64,000 nucleotides of DNA from Brevibacillus sedimenti (GTDB lineage Bacteria; Bacillota; Bacilli; Brevibacillales; Brevibacillaceae), in contig NZ_CP064048.1 of the NCBI RefSeq assembly GCF_020923495.1, positions 2,667,001 to 2,731,000 on the forward strand, given 5' to 3'. The notes under the pieces were generated by a model that worked only from the letters and a program-made list of their open reading frames with translations, did not search any database and was not told the origin of the DNA. The position numbers and the translations under genes were made by a program. Shown in pieces: positions 27,671 to 36,852 of the stretch (its first letter is position 1; every line of letters starts with the position of its first letter).

Positions 27671-28054
27671 GTGAAACGAAGAGTCAAGGTTACCATCGAG
27701 GATTTTGCTCCGCTCCGGGAAAACCTGAACAATCCGGAAGAGCTGGCCTTGTATGAGGCGGCAAACGGACATACATACGATGCGGAAATCGAGCATGACG
27801 GCTATGCCGTGATCGACCTGCCCGACGGGGACTACATCGAACTGGCTCCCGGCGAGTATCAGATCATGATCGAGGAATGGACGAAAGCGGGGACGATTGG
27901 CGCACTGACGCTGGAGACCAAGTCGGACCCGGCAGACGACAAGGCGCTGTTGTACCGTCTCGTCGACGCGTCCGGCGCCGAAACAGAGCCGCCGCGCTCC
28001 CTGTCCAAGCAGGTGGTGGAACTGCTCGGCAAGACGTGGTTTGGGAAAAAGTAG
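27671..28054 (+). CDS. hypothetical acidic protein
   Basis: 127 residues from GTG 27671 with GAGGAGGAG upstream. It is acidic and apparently beta-rich (AEIEHDGYAVIDLPDGDYIELAPGEYQIMIEEW). No signal peptide or membrane helix is seen. It is 71 bp after nfo and followed by a terminator, so it may be co-transcribed with nfo. The family is not recognised. Confidence 0.7.
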   Translation: MKRRVKVTIEDFAPLRENLNNPEELALYEAANGHTYDAEIEHDGYAVIDLPDGDYIELAPGEYQIMIEEWTKAGTIGALTLETKSDPADDKALLYRLVDASGAETEPPRSLSKQVVELLGKTWFGKK

Positions 28055-28076
28055 CACCTGTTCACCATTGAAAAGA

Positions 28077-28117
28077 AAAGCCGACGTCCTGTCACAACAG
28101 GAACGTCGGCTTTTTTG
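28077..28117. terminator. bidirectional terminator
   Basis: AAAGCCGACGTCCTGT-CACA-ACAGGAACGTCGGCTTTTTT between converging genes. Confidence 0.88.
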
Positions 28118-28143
28118 ACGGGTGTATTTTCGTCAACAGGCGA

Positions 28144-29859
28144 TTACATCTCTTCCGGCGCGGCGATTCCGAGCAGGCGCAGCCCCTCTTTCAACACTGT
28201 CACCACGGCGGCGACCAATTGCAGACGGGTCGTCTTGACGTCTGCTTCTTCCGCCAGGATGCGGACATTGGCGTAGAACTTGTTGAACGCCTGCGCCAGG
28301 TCGATGACGTATTTGCCGATCTGCGACGGGTCAAACTGCTCCCGCGCCCGGTCGATCACTTCCGGGAAGCTGTTCAGCAGCGTGATGACCGCCCAGGCTT
28401 CCTTGCTGTCCAGGGCGCCTTCGGGCAGCGTCACCTCGCTGATCGGCACGTACTCGCCCTTGCGCAGCAGCGAGCAGGCGCGGGCGTGCGTGTACTGGAC
28501 GTACGGACCGGTCTCGCCTTCAAACGTAAGCATTTCCTCCCAGGAGAAATTGATGTCGTTCAGGCGGTAGTTTTTCAGGTCGTGGAAGATGACCGCACCA
28601 ACCCCAACCTGTCTAGCCACCTCTTCCTTGTTTTCCAGCGACGGATTTTTCTCCCGGATCACGTTCAGCACGTCTTCGATGGCCTGAGCCAGCACTTCTT
28701 CCAGCAGGACCACTTTTCCTTTGCGGGTGGACATTTTCTTGCCGTCCTTGAGCATCATGCCAAACGGGATGTGGTACATTTCCTTGGCCCATTCAAAGCC
28801 CATCTTTTCCAGCACTTTGAACAGCTGCTGGAAGTGGAGGCGCTGCTCGTTGCCCACGACGTAGAGGGCCTTGGCAAAGTCGTACGTCTCATTCCGATAC
28901 AGGGCGGCTGCCAGGTCGCGGGTGGCGTACAGAGTGGCACCGTCCGATTTTTTGATCAGGCACGGCGGCATGTCATACTCGTCCAGATTGACCACCAGGG
29001 CGCCCTCAGATTCGGTCAACAGCCCTTGTTCCTCCAGCATGGCGACGACGCGGTCCATCTTGTCGTTGTAGAACGCCTCGCCGTGGAACGAGTCAAATCG
29101 AACGCCCATGAGGTCGTAGATTTTCATGAATTCTTTCAGCGACTCGTCGCGGAACCACTGCCAGAGGCGGCGCGCTTCCTCGTCTCCGTCCTCCAGCTTT
29201 TTGAACCACTCGCGTCCCTGATCTTCCAGCGACGGGTCTTTTTCTGCCTCTTCGTGGAAGCGGACGTAGAGCTGGAGCAGCTCCTTGATCGGCTCGGCTT
29301 TTACTTTTTCTTCGTCACCCCACAGCTTGTAGGCGACGATCAGCTTGCCAAACTGCGTCCCCCAGTCGCCCAGGTGGTTGATGCGGATCGGACGGTAGCC
29401 GTGTTTTTCCAAGATGTTGGCGATCGCGTTGCCGATTACGGTGGAGCGCAGGTGGCCCATGGAGAACGGCTTGGCGATATTGGGAGAGGAGAGGTCAATC
29501 GGCACATTGCGCCCTTTACCGATGTCGCGGCTGCCGTATGCGCTGCCCTGCGTCAGGATCGTGCCGATTACGTCGCGGGCGACGCTTTGCTGATCGAGGA
29601 ACAGGTTGAGGTACGGACCGACCGCCTTGACTTCGCGGATCGGCGTACCGCTAACCTCGCCGGCCAGTTCGGAGGCGATCAGCGGCGGCGCTTTGCGAAG
29701 CGCCTTGGCCAGTTGGAAGCAGGGGAAGGCGATATCCCCCATGCTGGGATTGGGTGGCGTTTCCAGCATGTCGTATACGGTTTCGGCGGTAAATTGGTCC
29801 GCGCCGAGGCGGGTGAGTGCTGCGGCAATGATGCTGGCCGCTTGATGCTTATAGCTCAT
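28144..29859 (-). CDS. argS: arginyl-tRNA synthetase
   Basis: 571 residues. The N-terminal Arg-tRNA add-domain is followed by SPNIAKPFSMGHLRST (class I HIGH-like signature as GHL) and a KMSTRKG catalytic loop. The C-terminal anticodon-binding helical domain ends at GIAAPEEM. The length is slightly above B. subtilis ArgS. It is preceded by a T-box leader, so expression should rise when uncharged tRNA-Arg accumulates. Confidence 0.96.
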   Translation of the reverse strand: MSYKHQAASIIAAALTRLGADQFTAETVYDMLETPPNPSMGDIAFPCFQLAKALRKAPPLIASELAGEVSGTPIREVKAVGPYLNLFLDQQSVARDVIGTILTQGSAYGSRDIGKGRNVPIDLSSPNIAKPFSMGHLRSTVIGNAIANILEKHGYRPIRINHLGDWGTQFGKLIVAYKLWGDEEKVKAEPIKELLQLYVRFHEEAEKDPSLEDQGREWFKKLEDGDEEARRLWQWFRDESLKEFMKIYDLMGVRFDSFHGEAFYNDKMDRVVAMLEEQGLLTESEGALVVNLDEYDMPPCLIKKSDGATLYATRDLAAALYRNETYDFAKALYVVGNEQRLHFQQLFKVLEKMGFEWAKEMYHIPFGMMLKDGKKMSTRKGKVVLLEEVLAQAIEDVLNVIREKNPSLENKEEVARQVGVGAVIFHDLKNYRLNDINFSWEEMLTFEGETGPYVQYTHARACSLLRKGEYVPISEVTLPEGALDSKEAWAVITLLNSFPEVIDRAREQFDPSQIGKYVIDLAQAFNKFYANVRILAEEADVKTTRLQLVAAVVTVLKEGLRLLGIAAPEEM

Positions 29860-29883
29860 GGAATTCTCCTTTCGGTCTGGAAT

Positions 29884-30170
29884 CTAAAAAATAGAAAAAC
29901 CTCTGCGTCTCATCAGGGAAGAGACGAGAGGTTGTACTCCCGCGGTGCCACTCTTGTTGCTCTCGCCTCCCGCACGGGAAAAGGCGAAAGCCGCTTTGCC
30001 TGCGGTAACGGGCAGACCCGGCGTGCCCTACGCAATCCGGCTGTCCGGACCTTCAGGACGCGTCTCCGAGGTGCGCTTCCCCGCGTCAGTTTGCACCGGG
30101 CTCCCACCGTCCCCGGCTCGCTTCTGCTTTCTGACGGAGTACTCTCCTCTTCAGCGACAACGATATTCTT
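29884..30170 (-). promoter_or_regulatory. T-box leader upstream of argS
   Basis: Read on the minus strand, GAGTGGCACCGCGGGAG is the canonical T-box antiterminator sequence (about 29938-29954). A terminator stem (ACCTCTCGTCTC ... GAGACGCAGAGGT then TTTT) follows at 29899-29936. Stem I has the AGCGAGCCGGGGA...GGGAGCCCGG elements. The specifier region reads GAAG-CGC-ACCTCGGAG, so CGC (Arg) is the likely specifier codon, in agreement with the argS gene downstream. Confidence 0.93.
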
Positions 30171-30175
30171 CTAGC

Positions 30176-30204
30176 ATTATAGCGGCATCTCCTGCGGGAT
30201 GCAA
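30176..30204 (-). promoter_or_regulatory. promoter of argS T-box transcript
   Basis: On the minus strand, TTGCAT (complement of 30199-30204), a 17-nt spacer, then TATAAT (complement of 30176-30181), a few bases before the T-box stem I. Confidence 0.7.
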
Positions 30205-30205
30205 C

Positions 30206-30685
30206 TCACTCTTCCGGTTTTTTCAGCAAATCGTCCAAATCGTGGAACAGGTCCCGCGTCAGCCGTTCCTTGTCGTCGGCCGACTGCCACTGCCGCTTGT
30301 ACTGGGCCAGCTTGGCGAGCAGCGATCGTTCTGCTTCGGCCGCTTCCTTAAGATCGTGGTTTTCACTGGGATCAAACGGCATCAGCCGCTCATCCGTCCC
30401 GCTGCGCAGATAGGGAGAGCGCCAGTGATCGGGAAAGCGATAGGGCTGGTCGCCAAACAGAATGCCCAGCACGTCGTCCGATTCCAGCGGGAGGAAGTGG
30501 TCGTATTCGTCCCGCCTGCCTCCTTCAAACAGGTTGACATGCGTAAACGAATAACGCAGGTAGTGCTGCCCCGTCGCTTGATTCTTGACGATTGAATATG
30601 TCTCAAAATCCGTGTGCTCCAACTCTTTCACCGTCTCCAGGCGAGAGAGGAATTCCTGTCGGTTACAGGGTACCAATTGATCCAC
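30206..30685 (-). CDS. hypothetical protein
   Basis: 159 residues from GTG 30685, selected by AAAGGAG; the frame is open to 30748. It is highly charged, with a small aromatic-rich N-terminal domain (TDFETYSIVKNQATGQHYLRYSF) and a helical acidic C-terminus (LTRDLFHDLDDLLKKPEE). Its stop is immediately upstream of the argS promoter. I do not recognise the family; the orthologue context (before argS) is common in Bacilli. Confidence 0.7.
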   Translation of the reverse strand: MDQLVPCNRQEFLSRLETVKELEHTDFETYSIVKNQATGQHYLRYSFTHVNLFEGGRRDEYDHFLPLESDDVLGILFGDQPYRFPDHWRSPYLRSGTDERLMPFDPSENHDLKEAAEAERSLLAKLAQYKRQWQSADDKERLTRDLFHDLDDLLKKPEE

Positions 30686-30812
30686 AGCGGTTCGCTCCTT
30701 TGTACGGAATCGCTTTTCATCATAGCAAAAACGGACAGCGGCTGACAACGAACCAGCATCAGGCGCAAACGTCCCGCAGGGAACGGCAGGCGGACAGGGT
30801 TGTCCAGCGAAA

Positions 30813-30840
30813 AAAGAGCCTAGGTTTAGCTAGGCTCCTT
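30813..30840 (-). terminator. terminator of yjcZ-like gene
   Basis: GAGCCTAG-GTTTA-GCTAGGCTC followed on the minus strand by TTTTTT. Confidence 0.8.
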
Positions 30841-30858
30841 GTTGATGTACGCACTCGT

Positions 30859-30966
30859 TTAGTTGCAGTCGTTCGAACACCCGACGATGACCAACAGGAT
30901 AAACAGAACGAGCACAATTGCGAACGTGTCACCGAAAAAGCCGGAACCGCAGTAGGAAGTACTCAT
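30859..30966 (-). CDS. YjcZ-family sporulation peptide
   Basis: 35 residues. A short polar N-terminus MSTSYCGSGFFGDTF is followed by one membrane helix (AIVLVLFILLVIVG) and a CSNDCN tail. This matches the YjcZ/SscA-type small spore proteins, which are coat- or membrane-associated in spores. GGAGGGG lies ~8 nt upstream of the ATG. The start is fixed by this site and a terminator follows the stop. Confidence 0.85.
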   Translation of the reverse strand: MSTSYCGSGFFGDTFAIVLVLFILLVIVGCSNDCN

Positions 30967-31088
30967 TGTTGTTTCCCCTCCTTTCCGTATGCTTTAGTCT
31001 ATACACGAATGTGCCGGTTGTTGTGGGCGAATGACCAGCTCGCAAAAAATGGGCGGGGGCAGTCTGGAGAAAATAGACAAATTCTACA

Positions 31089-31117
31089 TTGACGCGAGGA
31101 AAAGGGGGTGTTAAGAT
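31089..31117 (+). promoter_or_regulatory. promoter of the S-box/metH transcript
   Basis: TTGACG, a 17-nt spacer, then TAAGAT, about 50 bp upstream of the riboswitch. Confidence 0.65.
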
Positions 31118-31168
31118 ACATTCAAACATCGTTACCGTTTGACAAAACTGCATAACAGACAGTGACGA

Positions 31169-31333
31169 CTCTTATCCAGAGAGGTTGAGGGACTGGCCCA
31201 ATGAAGCCTCGGCAACCGGATTACCAGGTGCCAATTCCAGCAAAGCGTGTGCTTTGAAAGATAAGAGGATGGTCATGCGTGTATGTTTCGCGGACAAATC
31301 CTCTTCTTGTTGCACACAGAAGAGGATTTTTTA
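31169..31333 (+). promoter_or_regulatory. SAM-I (S-box) riboswitch with terminator
   Basis: The aptamer spans 31169-31267. P1 is CTTATC paired with GATAAG, with AGAGAGGTTGAGGGACTGGC and CAATGAAGCCTCGGCAACC as the conserved core. The expression-platform terminator is AAATCCTCTTC / GAAGAGGATTT followed by TTTT (31296-31333). SAM binding should stop transcription before metH. The 173 bp before the aptamer hold only the promoter. Confidence 0.96.
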
Positions 31334-31382
31334 TTGTACACGGACCAATGCGTGTGAGTTTGGAAGAAAAGGAGTTTGCCCC

Positions 31383-34300
31383 ATGAAAATAAGTCTTCGT
31401 GAACAGCTTTACCGGAAAATTCTGATTCTGGACGGTGCGATGGGGACGATGCTGCAACAGGCCAGCCTGACTGCTGATGATTTTGGCGGTGAGGCCTACG
31501 AAGGCTGTAACGAGCTGCTCAATCTCACCCGTCCTGACGTGATCCGCTCCATTCATGAAAAATACCTGGAGGCGGGTGCGGACATCGTGGAGACCAACAC
31601 GTTTGGTGCCACCTCGATCGTCCTGGCCGAGTACGACGTGGCAGACAAAGATCTGGAGATCAACATCGCTGCAGCCCGGCTGGCACGGGAAGCGGCTGAT
31701 GCCTATTCCACCCCGGAGTGGCCGCGTTACGTCGCAGGCTCGATGGGGCCGACGACCAAGACGCTGTCTCTGACGGGAGGCGTCACCTTTGAAGAGCTGG
31801 TGGAAGCGTACTACCGGCAGGCGAAAGGGCTGCTGATCGGCGGCGTGGATGCGCTGCTTTTGGAGACCTCGCAGGACACCTTAAACGTCAAGGCCGGCGG
31901 CATCGGCATTCGCCGGGCGTTCGCGGAGCTGGGCAGGGAAGTGCCGGTGATGATCTCCGGCACGATTGAGCCGATGGGCACGACCCTGGCCGGGCAAACC
32001 ATCGAAGCGTTTTACGTCTCGTTGGAGCATCTGAAGCCGATTACCATTGGTCTGAACTGCGCCACCGGGCCGGAGTTCATGCGTGACCATCTGCGCACGC
32101 TGGCGAATTTGGCCCAGTGCGGGGTGAGCTGTTATCCCAACGCCGGCCTGCCGGATGAAAACGGCCATTACCACGAGACGCCGAACGGACTGGCCGCCAA
32201 GATGCGGGCGTTTGCCGAGCAGGGCTGGCTCAACGTCGCCGGAGGATGCTGCGGCACGACGCCGGAGCATATCCGCGCGCTGGCGGAAGCATTGAAGGAC
32301 TGCAAGCCCCGTGTCCCGGCCGGACAGCCGGTCAGCGCCGTGTCGGGGATCGAGGTCGTCTACGCGGAAGCAGACAATCGGCCGCTGCTTGTCGGAGAGA
32401 GGAGCAACGTGATCGGGTCGAAAAAATTCCGCGACCTGATCGCGGCCGGGAAGTACGAGGAAGCGTCCGACATCGCCCGCGCCCAGGTAAAGCGGGGGGC
32501 ACAGATCATTGACATCTGTCTCGCCGACCCGGACCGGGATGAGTACGGGGACATGGAGAAGTTCCTGCAGTTTGTCATCAAAAAAGTGAAAGCGCCGCTG
32601 ATGATCGACTCCACCGACGTGCGCGTCATGGAACTTGGACTGCGGTACTCGCAGGGCAAGGCGATTCTCAACTCGATCAACCTGGAAGACGGGCTGGAGC
32701 GGTTTGAACAGGTGGCGCCGCTGATTCACAAGTACGGCGCGGCTGTGGTCGTCGGCACGATCGACGAGACCGGCATGGCAGTCACCCGGGAACGGAAGCT
32801 GGAAGTGGCCAAACGCGCCTACGATCTGCTGGTCAATCGATTCGGGGTCAACCCGCGCGACATCATTTTCGATCCGCTGGTCTTTCCGGTGGGCACCGGC
32901 GACGAGCAGTACATCGGCTCCGCCCGCGAGACGGTGGAAGGCCTCCGCCTGATCAAGGAGGCGATGCCGGAGTGCAAGACGATTCTCGGCATCAGCAACG
33001 TCTCGTTCGGGCTGCCGGCGGCCGGACGGGAGGTGCTGAACGCCGTCTTCCTTTACCATACGACTCTGGCCGGACTTGATTACGCCATCGTCAATACCGA
33101 GAAGCTGGAACGCTACGCCTCCATTCCGGAAGAGGAGCGGCGATTGGCAGAGGCGCTCCTGTTTGAGACCAACGACGAGACGCTGGCCGCCTTTACCGAG
33201 TTTTACCGGCAGAAGAAAAAGGAAGTACGCGTGGAAGCGTCGTCGCTCACGCTGGAAGAGCGTCTGGCCCGTTACGTGGTGGAAGGCTCCAAGGACGGGC
33301 TGATGGACGACCTGAAGCTGGCGCTGGAGAAATACACGCCGCTGGAAATCATCAACGGTCCGCTGATGGCCGGGATGGAAGAGGTAGGCCGGCTGTTCAA
33401 CGACAACCAACTGATCGTCGCGGAAGTGCTGCAGAGCGCCGAAGTGATGAAGGCCTCCGTATCGTTCCTGGAACCTTACATGGAAAAGACGGAGACGGCC
33501 ACCAAAGGGAAAATTTTGCTGGCGACGGTAAAAGGGGACGTGCATGACATCGGCAAGAACCTGGTGGAGATCATCCTCGCCAACAACGGGTACGAAGTGG
33601 TCAACCTGGGCATCAAGGTGCCGCCGGAGCAGCTGATTGCCGCCTGCCGTGAAGAGCAGCCAGACGCGATCGGCCTGTCGGGCCTGCTGGTCAAGTCGGC
33701 GCAGCAGATGGTGATTACCGCCCAGGACCTGCGGGCAGCCGGGATTGACGTGCCGCTGTTGGTAGGCGGCGCGGCCCTGACCCGCAAGTTTACCTCCAAC
33801 CGGATCGCGCCGGAGTACAAGGGAATCGTGCTGTACGCCAAGGACGCGATGGATGGGCTCGACCTGGTCAACCGCCTGCAGGACCCCGTGGAACGGGAAA
33901 AGCTGCGTGCGGCTCAGCAGGCAGCGGAAGAGGAAGCGTCGACGACGAAGCAGGCCGAAACAGCGGCGTCATCGCTCAAGCCGAAGCGCTCCGCCGTCAA
34001 CCGCACCGTGCCCGTTCACGTGCCGCCCGACTGCGAGCGGCATGTGCTGCGCCACTATCCGATCAGCCATCTGCAGCCCTACCTCAACCTGCGGATGCTG
34101 CTCGGCAAGCATCTCGGCGTCCGCGGCAACGTGGAGAAACTGCTGGAGACCGGAGATGAAAAAGTGACCGGGCTGTATCAGCTGGTGCAGGAGCTGCTGG
34201 CGGAAGCCAATCAGGACGGCACGATCACGGCGCACGGGATGTATCAGTTTTTCCCCGCCCAGGCGGATGGCGACGACATCCTCGTCTACGATCCGCGCGA

Positions 34301-34829
34301 CCACAGCCGTCTGCTGGAGCGCTTCCACTTCCCTCGCCAGCAGGAGGAACCGTATCTCTGTCTGTCTGACTTCCTCAGGCCAGTAGAGAGCGGCGAGATG
34401 GATTACGTCGGGTTTTTGGCCGTGACGGCCGGCTCCGGCATCCGCGAGCGCTCCGCCCTGTTGAAAGAGCGGGGGGACTACCTCCGTTCCCACGTCCTGC
34501 AGGCGCTGGCGCTGGAATTGGCGGAAGCCTTCGCGGAGCGGCTGCACCACGTGATGCGGGACGTCTGGGGCTTCCCCGATCCGGCGGAGATGACCATGCT
34601 GGAGCGGTTTGGTGCCCGTTATCAGGGGATTCGCGTCTCGTTCGGTTACCCGGCCTGCCCCAACCTGGAGGATCAGGCCAAGCTGTTCCGTTTATTGAAA
34701 CCGGAGGACATTGGCATCCAGCTTACGGAAGGGTTCATGATGGAGCCGGAAGCCTCCGTCTCGGCGATGGTCTTCGCCCATCCGGAGGCGCGGTATTTCA
34801 ACGCCGGCCCGTCCGCGTTCGACCTGTAG
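31383..34829 (+). CDS. metH: cobalamin-dependent methionine synthase
   Basis: 1148 residues from ATG 31383 (AAAAGGAG upstream); the frame is open back into the riboswitch, which is not translated. Domains: homocysteine methyltransferase with zinc Cys (NCATGPEFM and GGCCGTTPEH), pterin-binding barrel (LLVGERSNVIGSKKF), B12 cap and B12-binding domain with D719-x-H721-x-x-G (GDVHDIGKN, His as cobalt ligand), and the C-terminal SAM-dependent activation domain (VSFGYPACPN). It methylates homocysteine from methyl-tetrahydrofolate. All domains of the full-length enzyme are present. Confidence 0.96.
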   Translation: MKISLREQLYRKILILDGAMGTMLQQASLTADDFGGEAYEGCNELLNLTRPDVIRSIHEKYLEAGADIVETNTFGATSIVLAEYDVADKDLEINIAAARLAREAADAYSTPEWPRYVAGSMGPTTKTLSLTGGVTFEELVEAYYRQAKGLLIGGVDALLLETSQDTLNVKAGGIGIRRAFAELGREVPVMISGTIEPMGTTLAGQTIEAFYVSLEHLKPITIGLNCATGPEFMRDHLRTLANLAQCGVSCYPNAGLPDENGHYHETPNGLAAKMRAFAEQGWLNVAGGCCGTTPEHIRALAEALKDCKPRVPAGQPVSAVSGIEVVYAEADNRPLLVGERSNVIGSKKFRDLIAAGKYEEASDIARAQVKRGAQIIDICLADPDRDEYGDMEKFLQFVIKKVKAPLMIDSTDVRVMELGLRYSQGKAILNSINLEDGLERFEQVAPLIHKYGAAVVVGTIDETGMAVTRERKLEVAKRAYDLLVNRFGVNPRDIIFDPLVFPVGTGDEQYIGSARETVEGLRLIKEAMPECKTILGISNVSFGLPAAGREVLNAVFLYHTTLAGLDYAIVNTEKLERYASIPEEERRLAEALLFETNDETLAAFTEFYRQKKKEVRVEASSLTLEERLARYVVEGSKDGLMDDLKLALEKYTPLEIINGPLMAGMEEVGRLFNDNQLIVAEVLQSAEVMKASVSFLEPYMEKTETATKGKILLATVKGDVHDIGKNLVEIILANNGYEVVNLGIKVPPEQLIAACREEQPDAIGLSGLLVKSAQQMVITAQDLRAAGIDVPLLVGGAALTRKFTSNRIAPEYKGIVLYAKDAMDGLDLVNRLQDPVEREKLRAAQQAAEEEASTTKQAETAASSLKPKRSAVNRTVPVHVPPDCERHVLRHYPISHLQPYLNLRMLLGKHLGVRGNVEKLLETGDEKVTGLYQLVQELLAEANQDGTITAHGMYQFFPAQADGDDILVYDPRDHSRLLERFHFPRQQEEPYLCLSDFLRPVESGEMDYVGFLAVTAGSGIRERSALLKERGDYLRSHVLQALALELAEAFAERLHHVMRDVWGFPDPAEMTMLERFGARYQGIRVSFGYPACPNLEDQAKLFRLLKPEDIGIQLTEGFMMEPEASVSAMVFAHPEARYFNAGPSAFDL

Positions 34830-34866
34830 ACCGATAGACTTTTCACAGAGCAATGGGAGAGAAGGG

Positions 34867-36738
34867 ATGGATTTGACAGCCAAAAAAGATTTGCGCGAAT
34901 ATTTGCGAGACCACCTGCTGGTCGGGGATGGGGCGATGGCGACCCAGTTGTACCGTTCGGGGGTGCCGGTGGGCGTCAGTTTTGAGGAACTGTGCCTGAC
35001 TAATCCGCGCCTGGTGTACGACGTGCACAAGGCGTATTACGAGGCAGGAGCGCGCTTGATGGAAACCAACACGTTCGGCGCCAATCGGGACGCGCTCGCC
35101 CGTTACGGGCTGGAGCACAAGGTGACGCGCATCAACCGCGTCGCCGTCACAATCGCCCGCGAGGCGGCACAGGACGACGCCTATGTCGTCGGCAGCATCG
35201 GCTCCATCATCGCCGGACGGGTGCGGAAAAAAGTGCTGGACGAGTACCGCGATCAGTTTGAAGAGCAGGCGATCGCGCTGCTGCACGCCGGAGTGGACGG
35301 CTTGATTCTGGAAACGTTTCTCGACCTGGAGGAACTGCTGCTCGCGATTGACGTGATCCGCCCGCTCACCGGCCTGCCGCTGATTTGCCAGTTGGCGACG
35401 CTGGACGTGGGACGGACCCGTGACGGCTATACGCTGACGGAGGCGTTTTCCCAGCTGCAAAAGGCGGGGGCGGACATCATCGGTCTCAACTGTCGGCTGG
35501 GGCCGGCTGAGATTCTCCGCTCGTTCGAGAGCGCGAGCGTGCCGGATGGGGCGCTGCTCTCCGCCTTTCCCAATGCGGGCCGGCTCGGCATCAGCGACGG
35601 CGAGTACGCCTACAAGTCCTCACCGGAGTACTTTGCCGAGAGCGCGCTGCGCCTCCGGGAACAAGGCGTGCGCCTGTTGGGCGGCTGTTGCGGAACCACG
35701 CCGGACCACGTCCGGGCCATGGCGGAAGCGCTGAAGGGACTTGCACCGCTGCCGCGCGTCAACCCGTCCGAAGCGTTGACGGAGCGGCCGTCCGTCGCCT
35801 CGTACAGCGTCAGGGAGCGGCAGAAACCCAGCATCGTGGAGCGGGTCAAAACCGGCACTACAATTATTGTAGAATTTGACCCGCCAAAGGATCTGGACAC
35901 AGAAGGATTCTTGACCGGCTGTTTTGAGCTGCACAAGGCCGGAGCGGACGCCATCACCCTGGCGGACAACTCGCTGGCCAACGTTCGGATGAGCAACATG
36001 GCGCTGGGAGCGATCATGAAAAGCCAGTACGGCATCGATCCGCTCGTACACATCGCCTGCCGGGACCGCAATCTGATCGGGCAGCAGTCTCACTTGATGG
36101 GACTGCACGCGCTCGGCATCGACCAGGTGCTGGTGGTGACCGGCGACCCCTCCCGCTTTGGTGACTTGCCGGGAGCCAGCTCGGTGTTTGATGTCACGTC
36201 GTTTGACTTGATCCGCATGGTCAAACAGCTCAACGAAGGCATCTCGTTCTCCGGCCGGCCGCTGAAACAAAAGGCGCAGTTCATCGTGGGCGCAGCCTTC
36301 AACCCCAACGTGCGCCACATCGAAGCCGCGATCAAACGGCTGGAGAAAAAGGTGGAGGCTGGAGCCGACTTCATCATGACGCAGCCTGTGTACGACGCAG
36401 AGTCAATCCGGCTCGTCCACGATGCGACGAAACACATCAAGATTCCGGTGTTTATCGGGATCATGCCGCTGACCAGCTCGCGCAACGCGGAATTTCTGCA
36501 CAACGAAGTGCCGGGGATCAAGCTCTCCGACGAAGCGAGGGAGCGGATGAGGCGTGTTCAGGGAGAAGCGGCCAGACAGGAAGGCATCAAGATGGCCAAG
36601 GAGCTGCTGGACGTGGCCATCACCTACTTCAACGGAATCTATTTGATCACGCCGTTTAACTACTACCAGATGAGCGTGGAGCTGATCCAGTACGTTCGTC
36701 AGCAGAGCCAATTGCTGAAAACGGCCGCAAAGGCCTGA
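34867..36738 (+). CDS. yitJ: bifunctional homocysteine S-methyltransferase / 5,10-methylene-THF reductase
   Basis: 623 residues. The N-terminal half is a homocysteine methyltransferase barrel with zinc-type cysteines (LNCRLGPAE, GGCCGTTPDHV). The C-terminal half (about 320-610) is a MetF-like FAD reductase (VEFDPPKDLDTEGF, HIACRDRN, VTGDPSRFGDLPGAS). This fused architecture matches B. subtilis YitJ. It supplies methyl-THF to MetH, encoded 37 bp upstream, and both are probably under the S-box. Confidence 0.94.
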   Translation: MDLTAKKDLREYLRDHLLVGDGAMATQLYRSGVPVGVSFEELCLTNPRLVYDVHKAYYEAGARLMETNTFGANRDALARYGLEHKVTRINRVAVTIAREAAQDDAYVVGSIGSIIAGRVRKKVLDEYRDQFEEQAIALLHAGVDGLILETFLDLEELLLAIDVIRPLTGLPLICQLATLDVGRTRDGYTLTEAFSQLQKAGADIIGLNCRLGPAEILRSFESASVPDGALLSAFPNAGRLGISDGEYAYKSSPEYFAESALRLREQGVRLLGGCCGTTPDHVRAMAEALKGLAPLPRVNPSEALTERPSVASYSVRERQKPSIVERVKTGTTIIVEFDPPKDLDTEGFLTGCFELHKAGADAITLADNSLANVRMSNMALGAIMKSQYGIDPLVHIACRDRNLIGQQSHLMGLHALGIDQVLVVTGDPSRFGDLPGASSVFDVTSFDLIRMVKQLNEGISFSGRPLKQKAQFIVGAAFNPNVRHIEAAIKRLEKKVEAGADFIMTQPVYDAESIRLVHDATKHIKIPVFIGIMPLTSSRNAEFLHNEVPGIKLSDEARERMRRVQGEAARQEGIKMAKELLDVAITYFNGIYLITPFNYYQMSVELIQYVRQQSQLLKTAAKA

Positions 36739-36766
36739 TGCCTGCAACCAACCGTGCCAACATCAC

Positions 36767-36816
36767 TCGGGCGGGCGGTATCATCATCGGTACCGTCGTG
36801 CCCGAGTCTTTTTTTG
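36767..36816 (+). terminator. terminator of metH operon
   Basis: ACTCGGGC ... GCCCGAGT with an internal GGTA/TACC pairing and CTTTTTTT after the stem. Confidence 0.8.
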
Positions 36817-36852
36817 GGGCATGCTGTCTGCCGTACCTTGCGGGGCGGGGGC

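Noticed and set aside
31185-31382. Upstream in-frame extension of metH starting inside the S-box riboswitch
   Set aside because: The region folds as a SAM-I aptamer plus terminator, and the real start with AAAAGGAG is ATG 31383.
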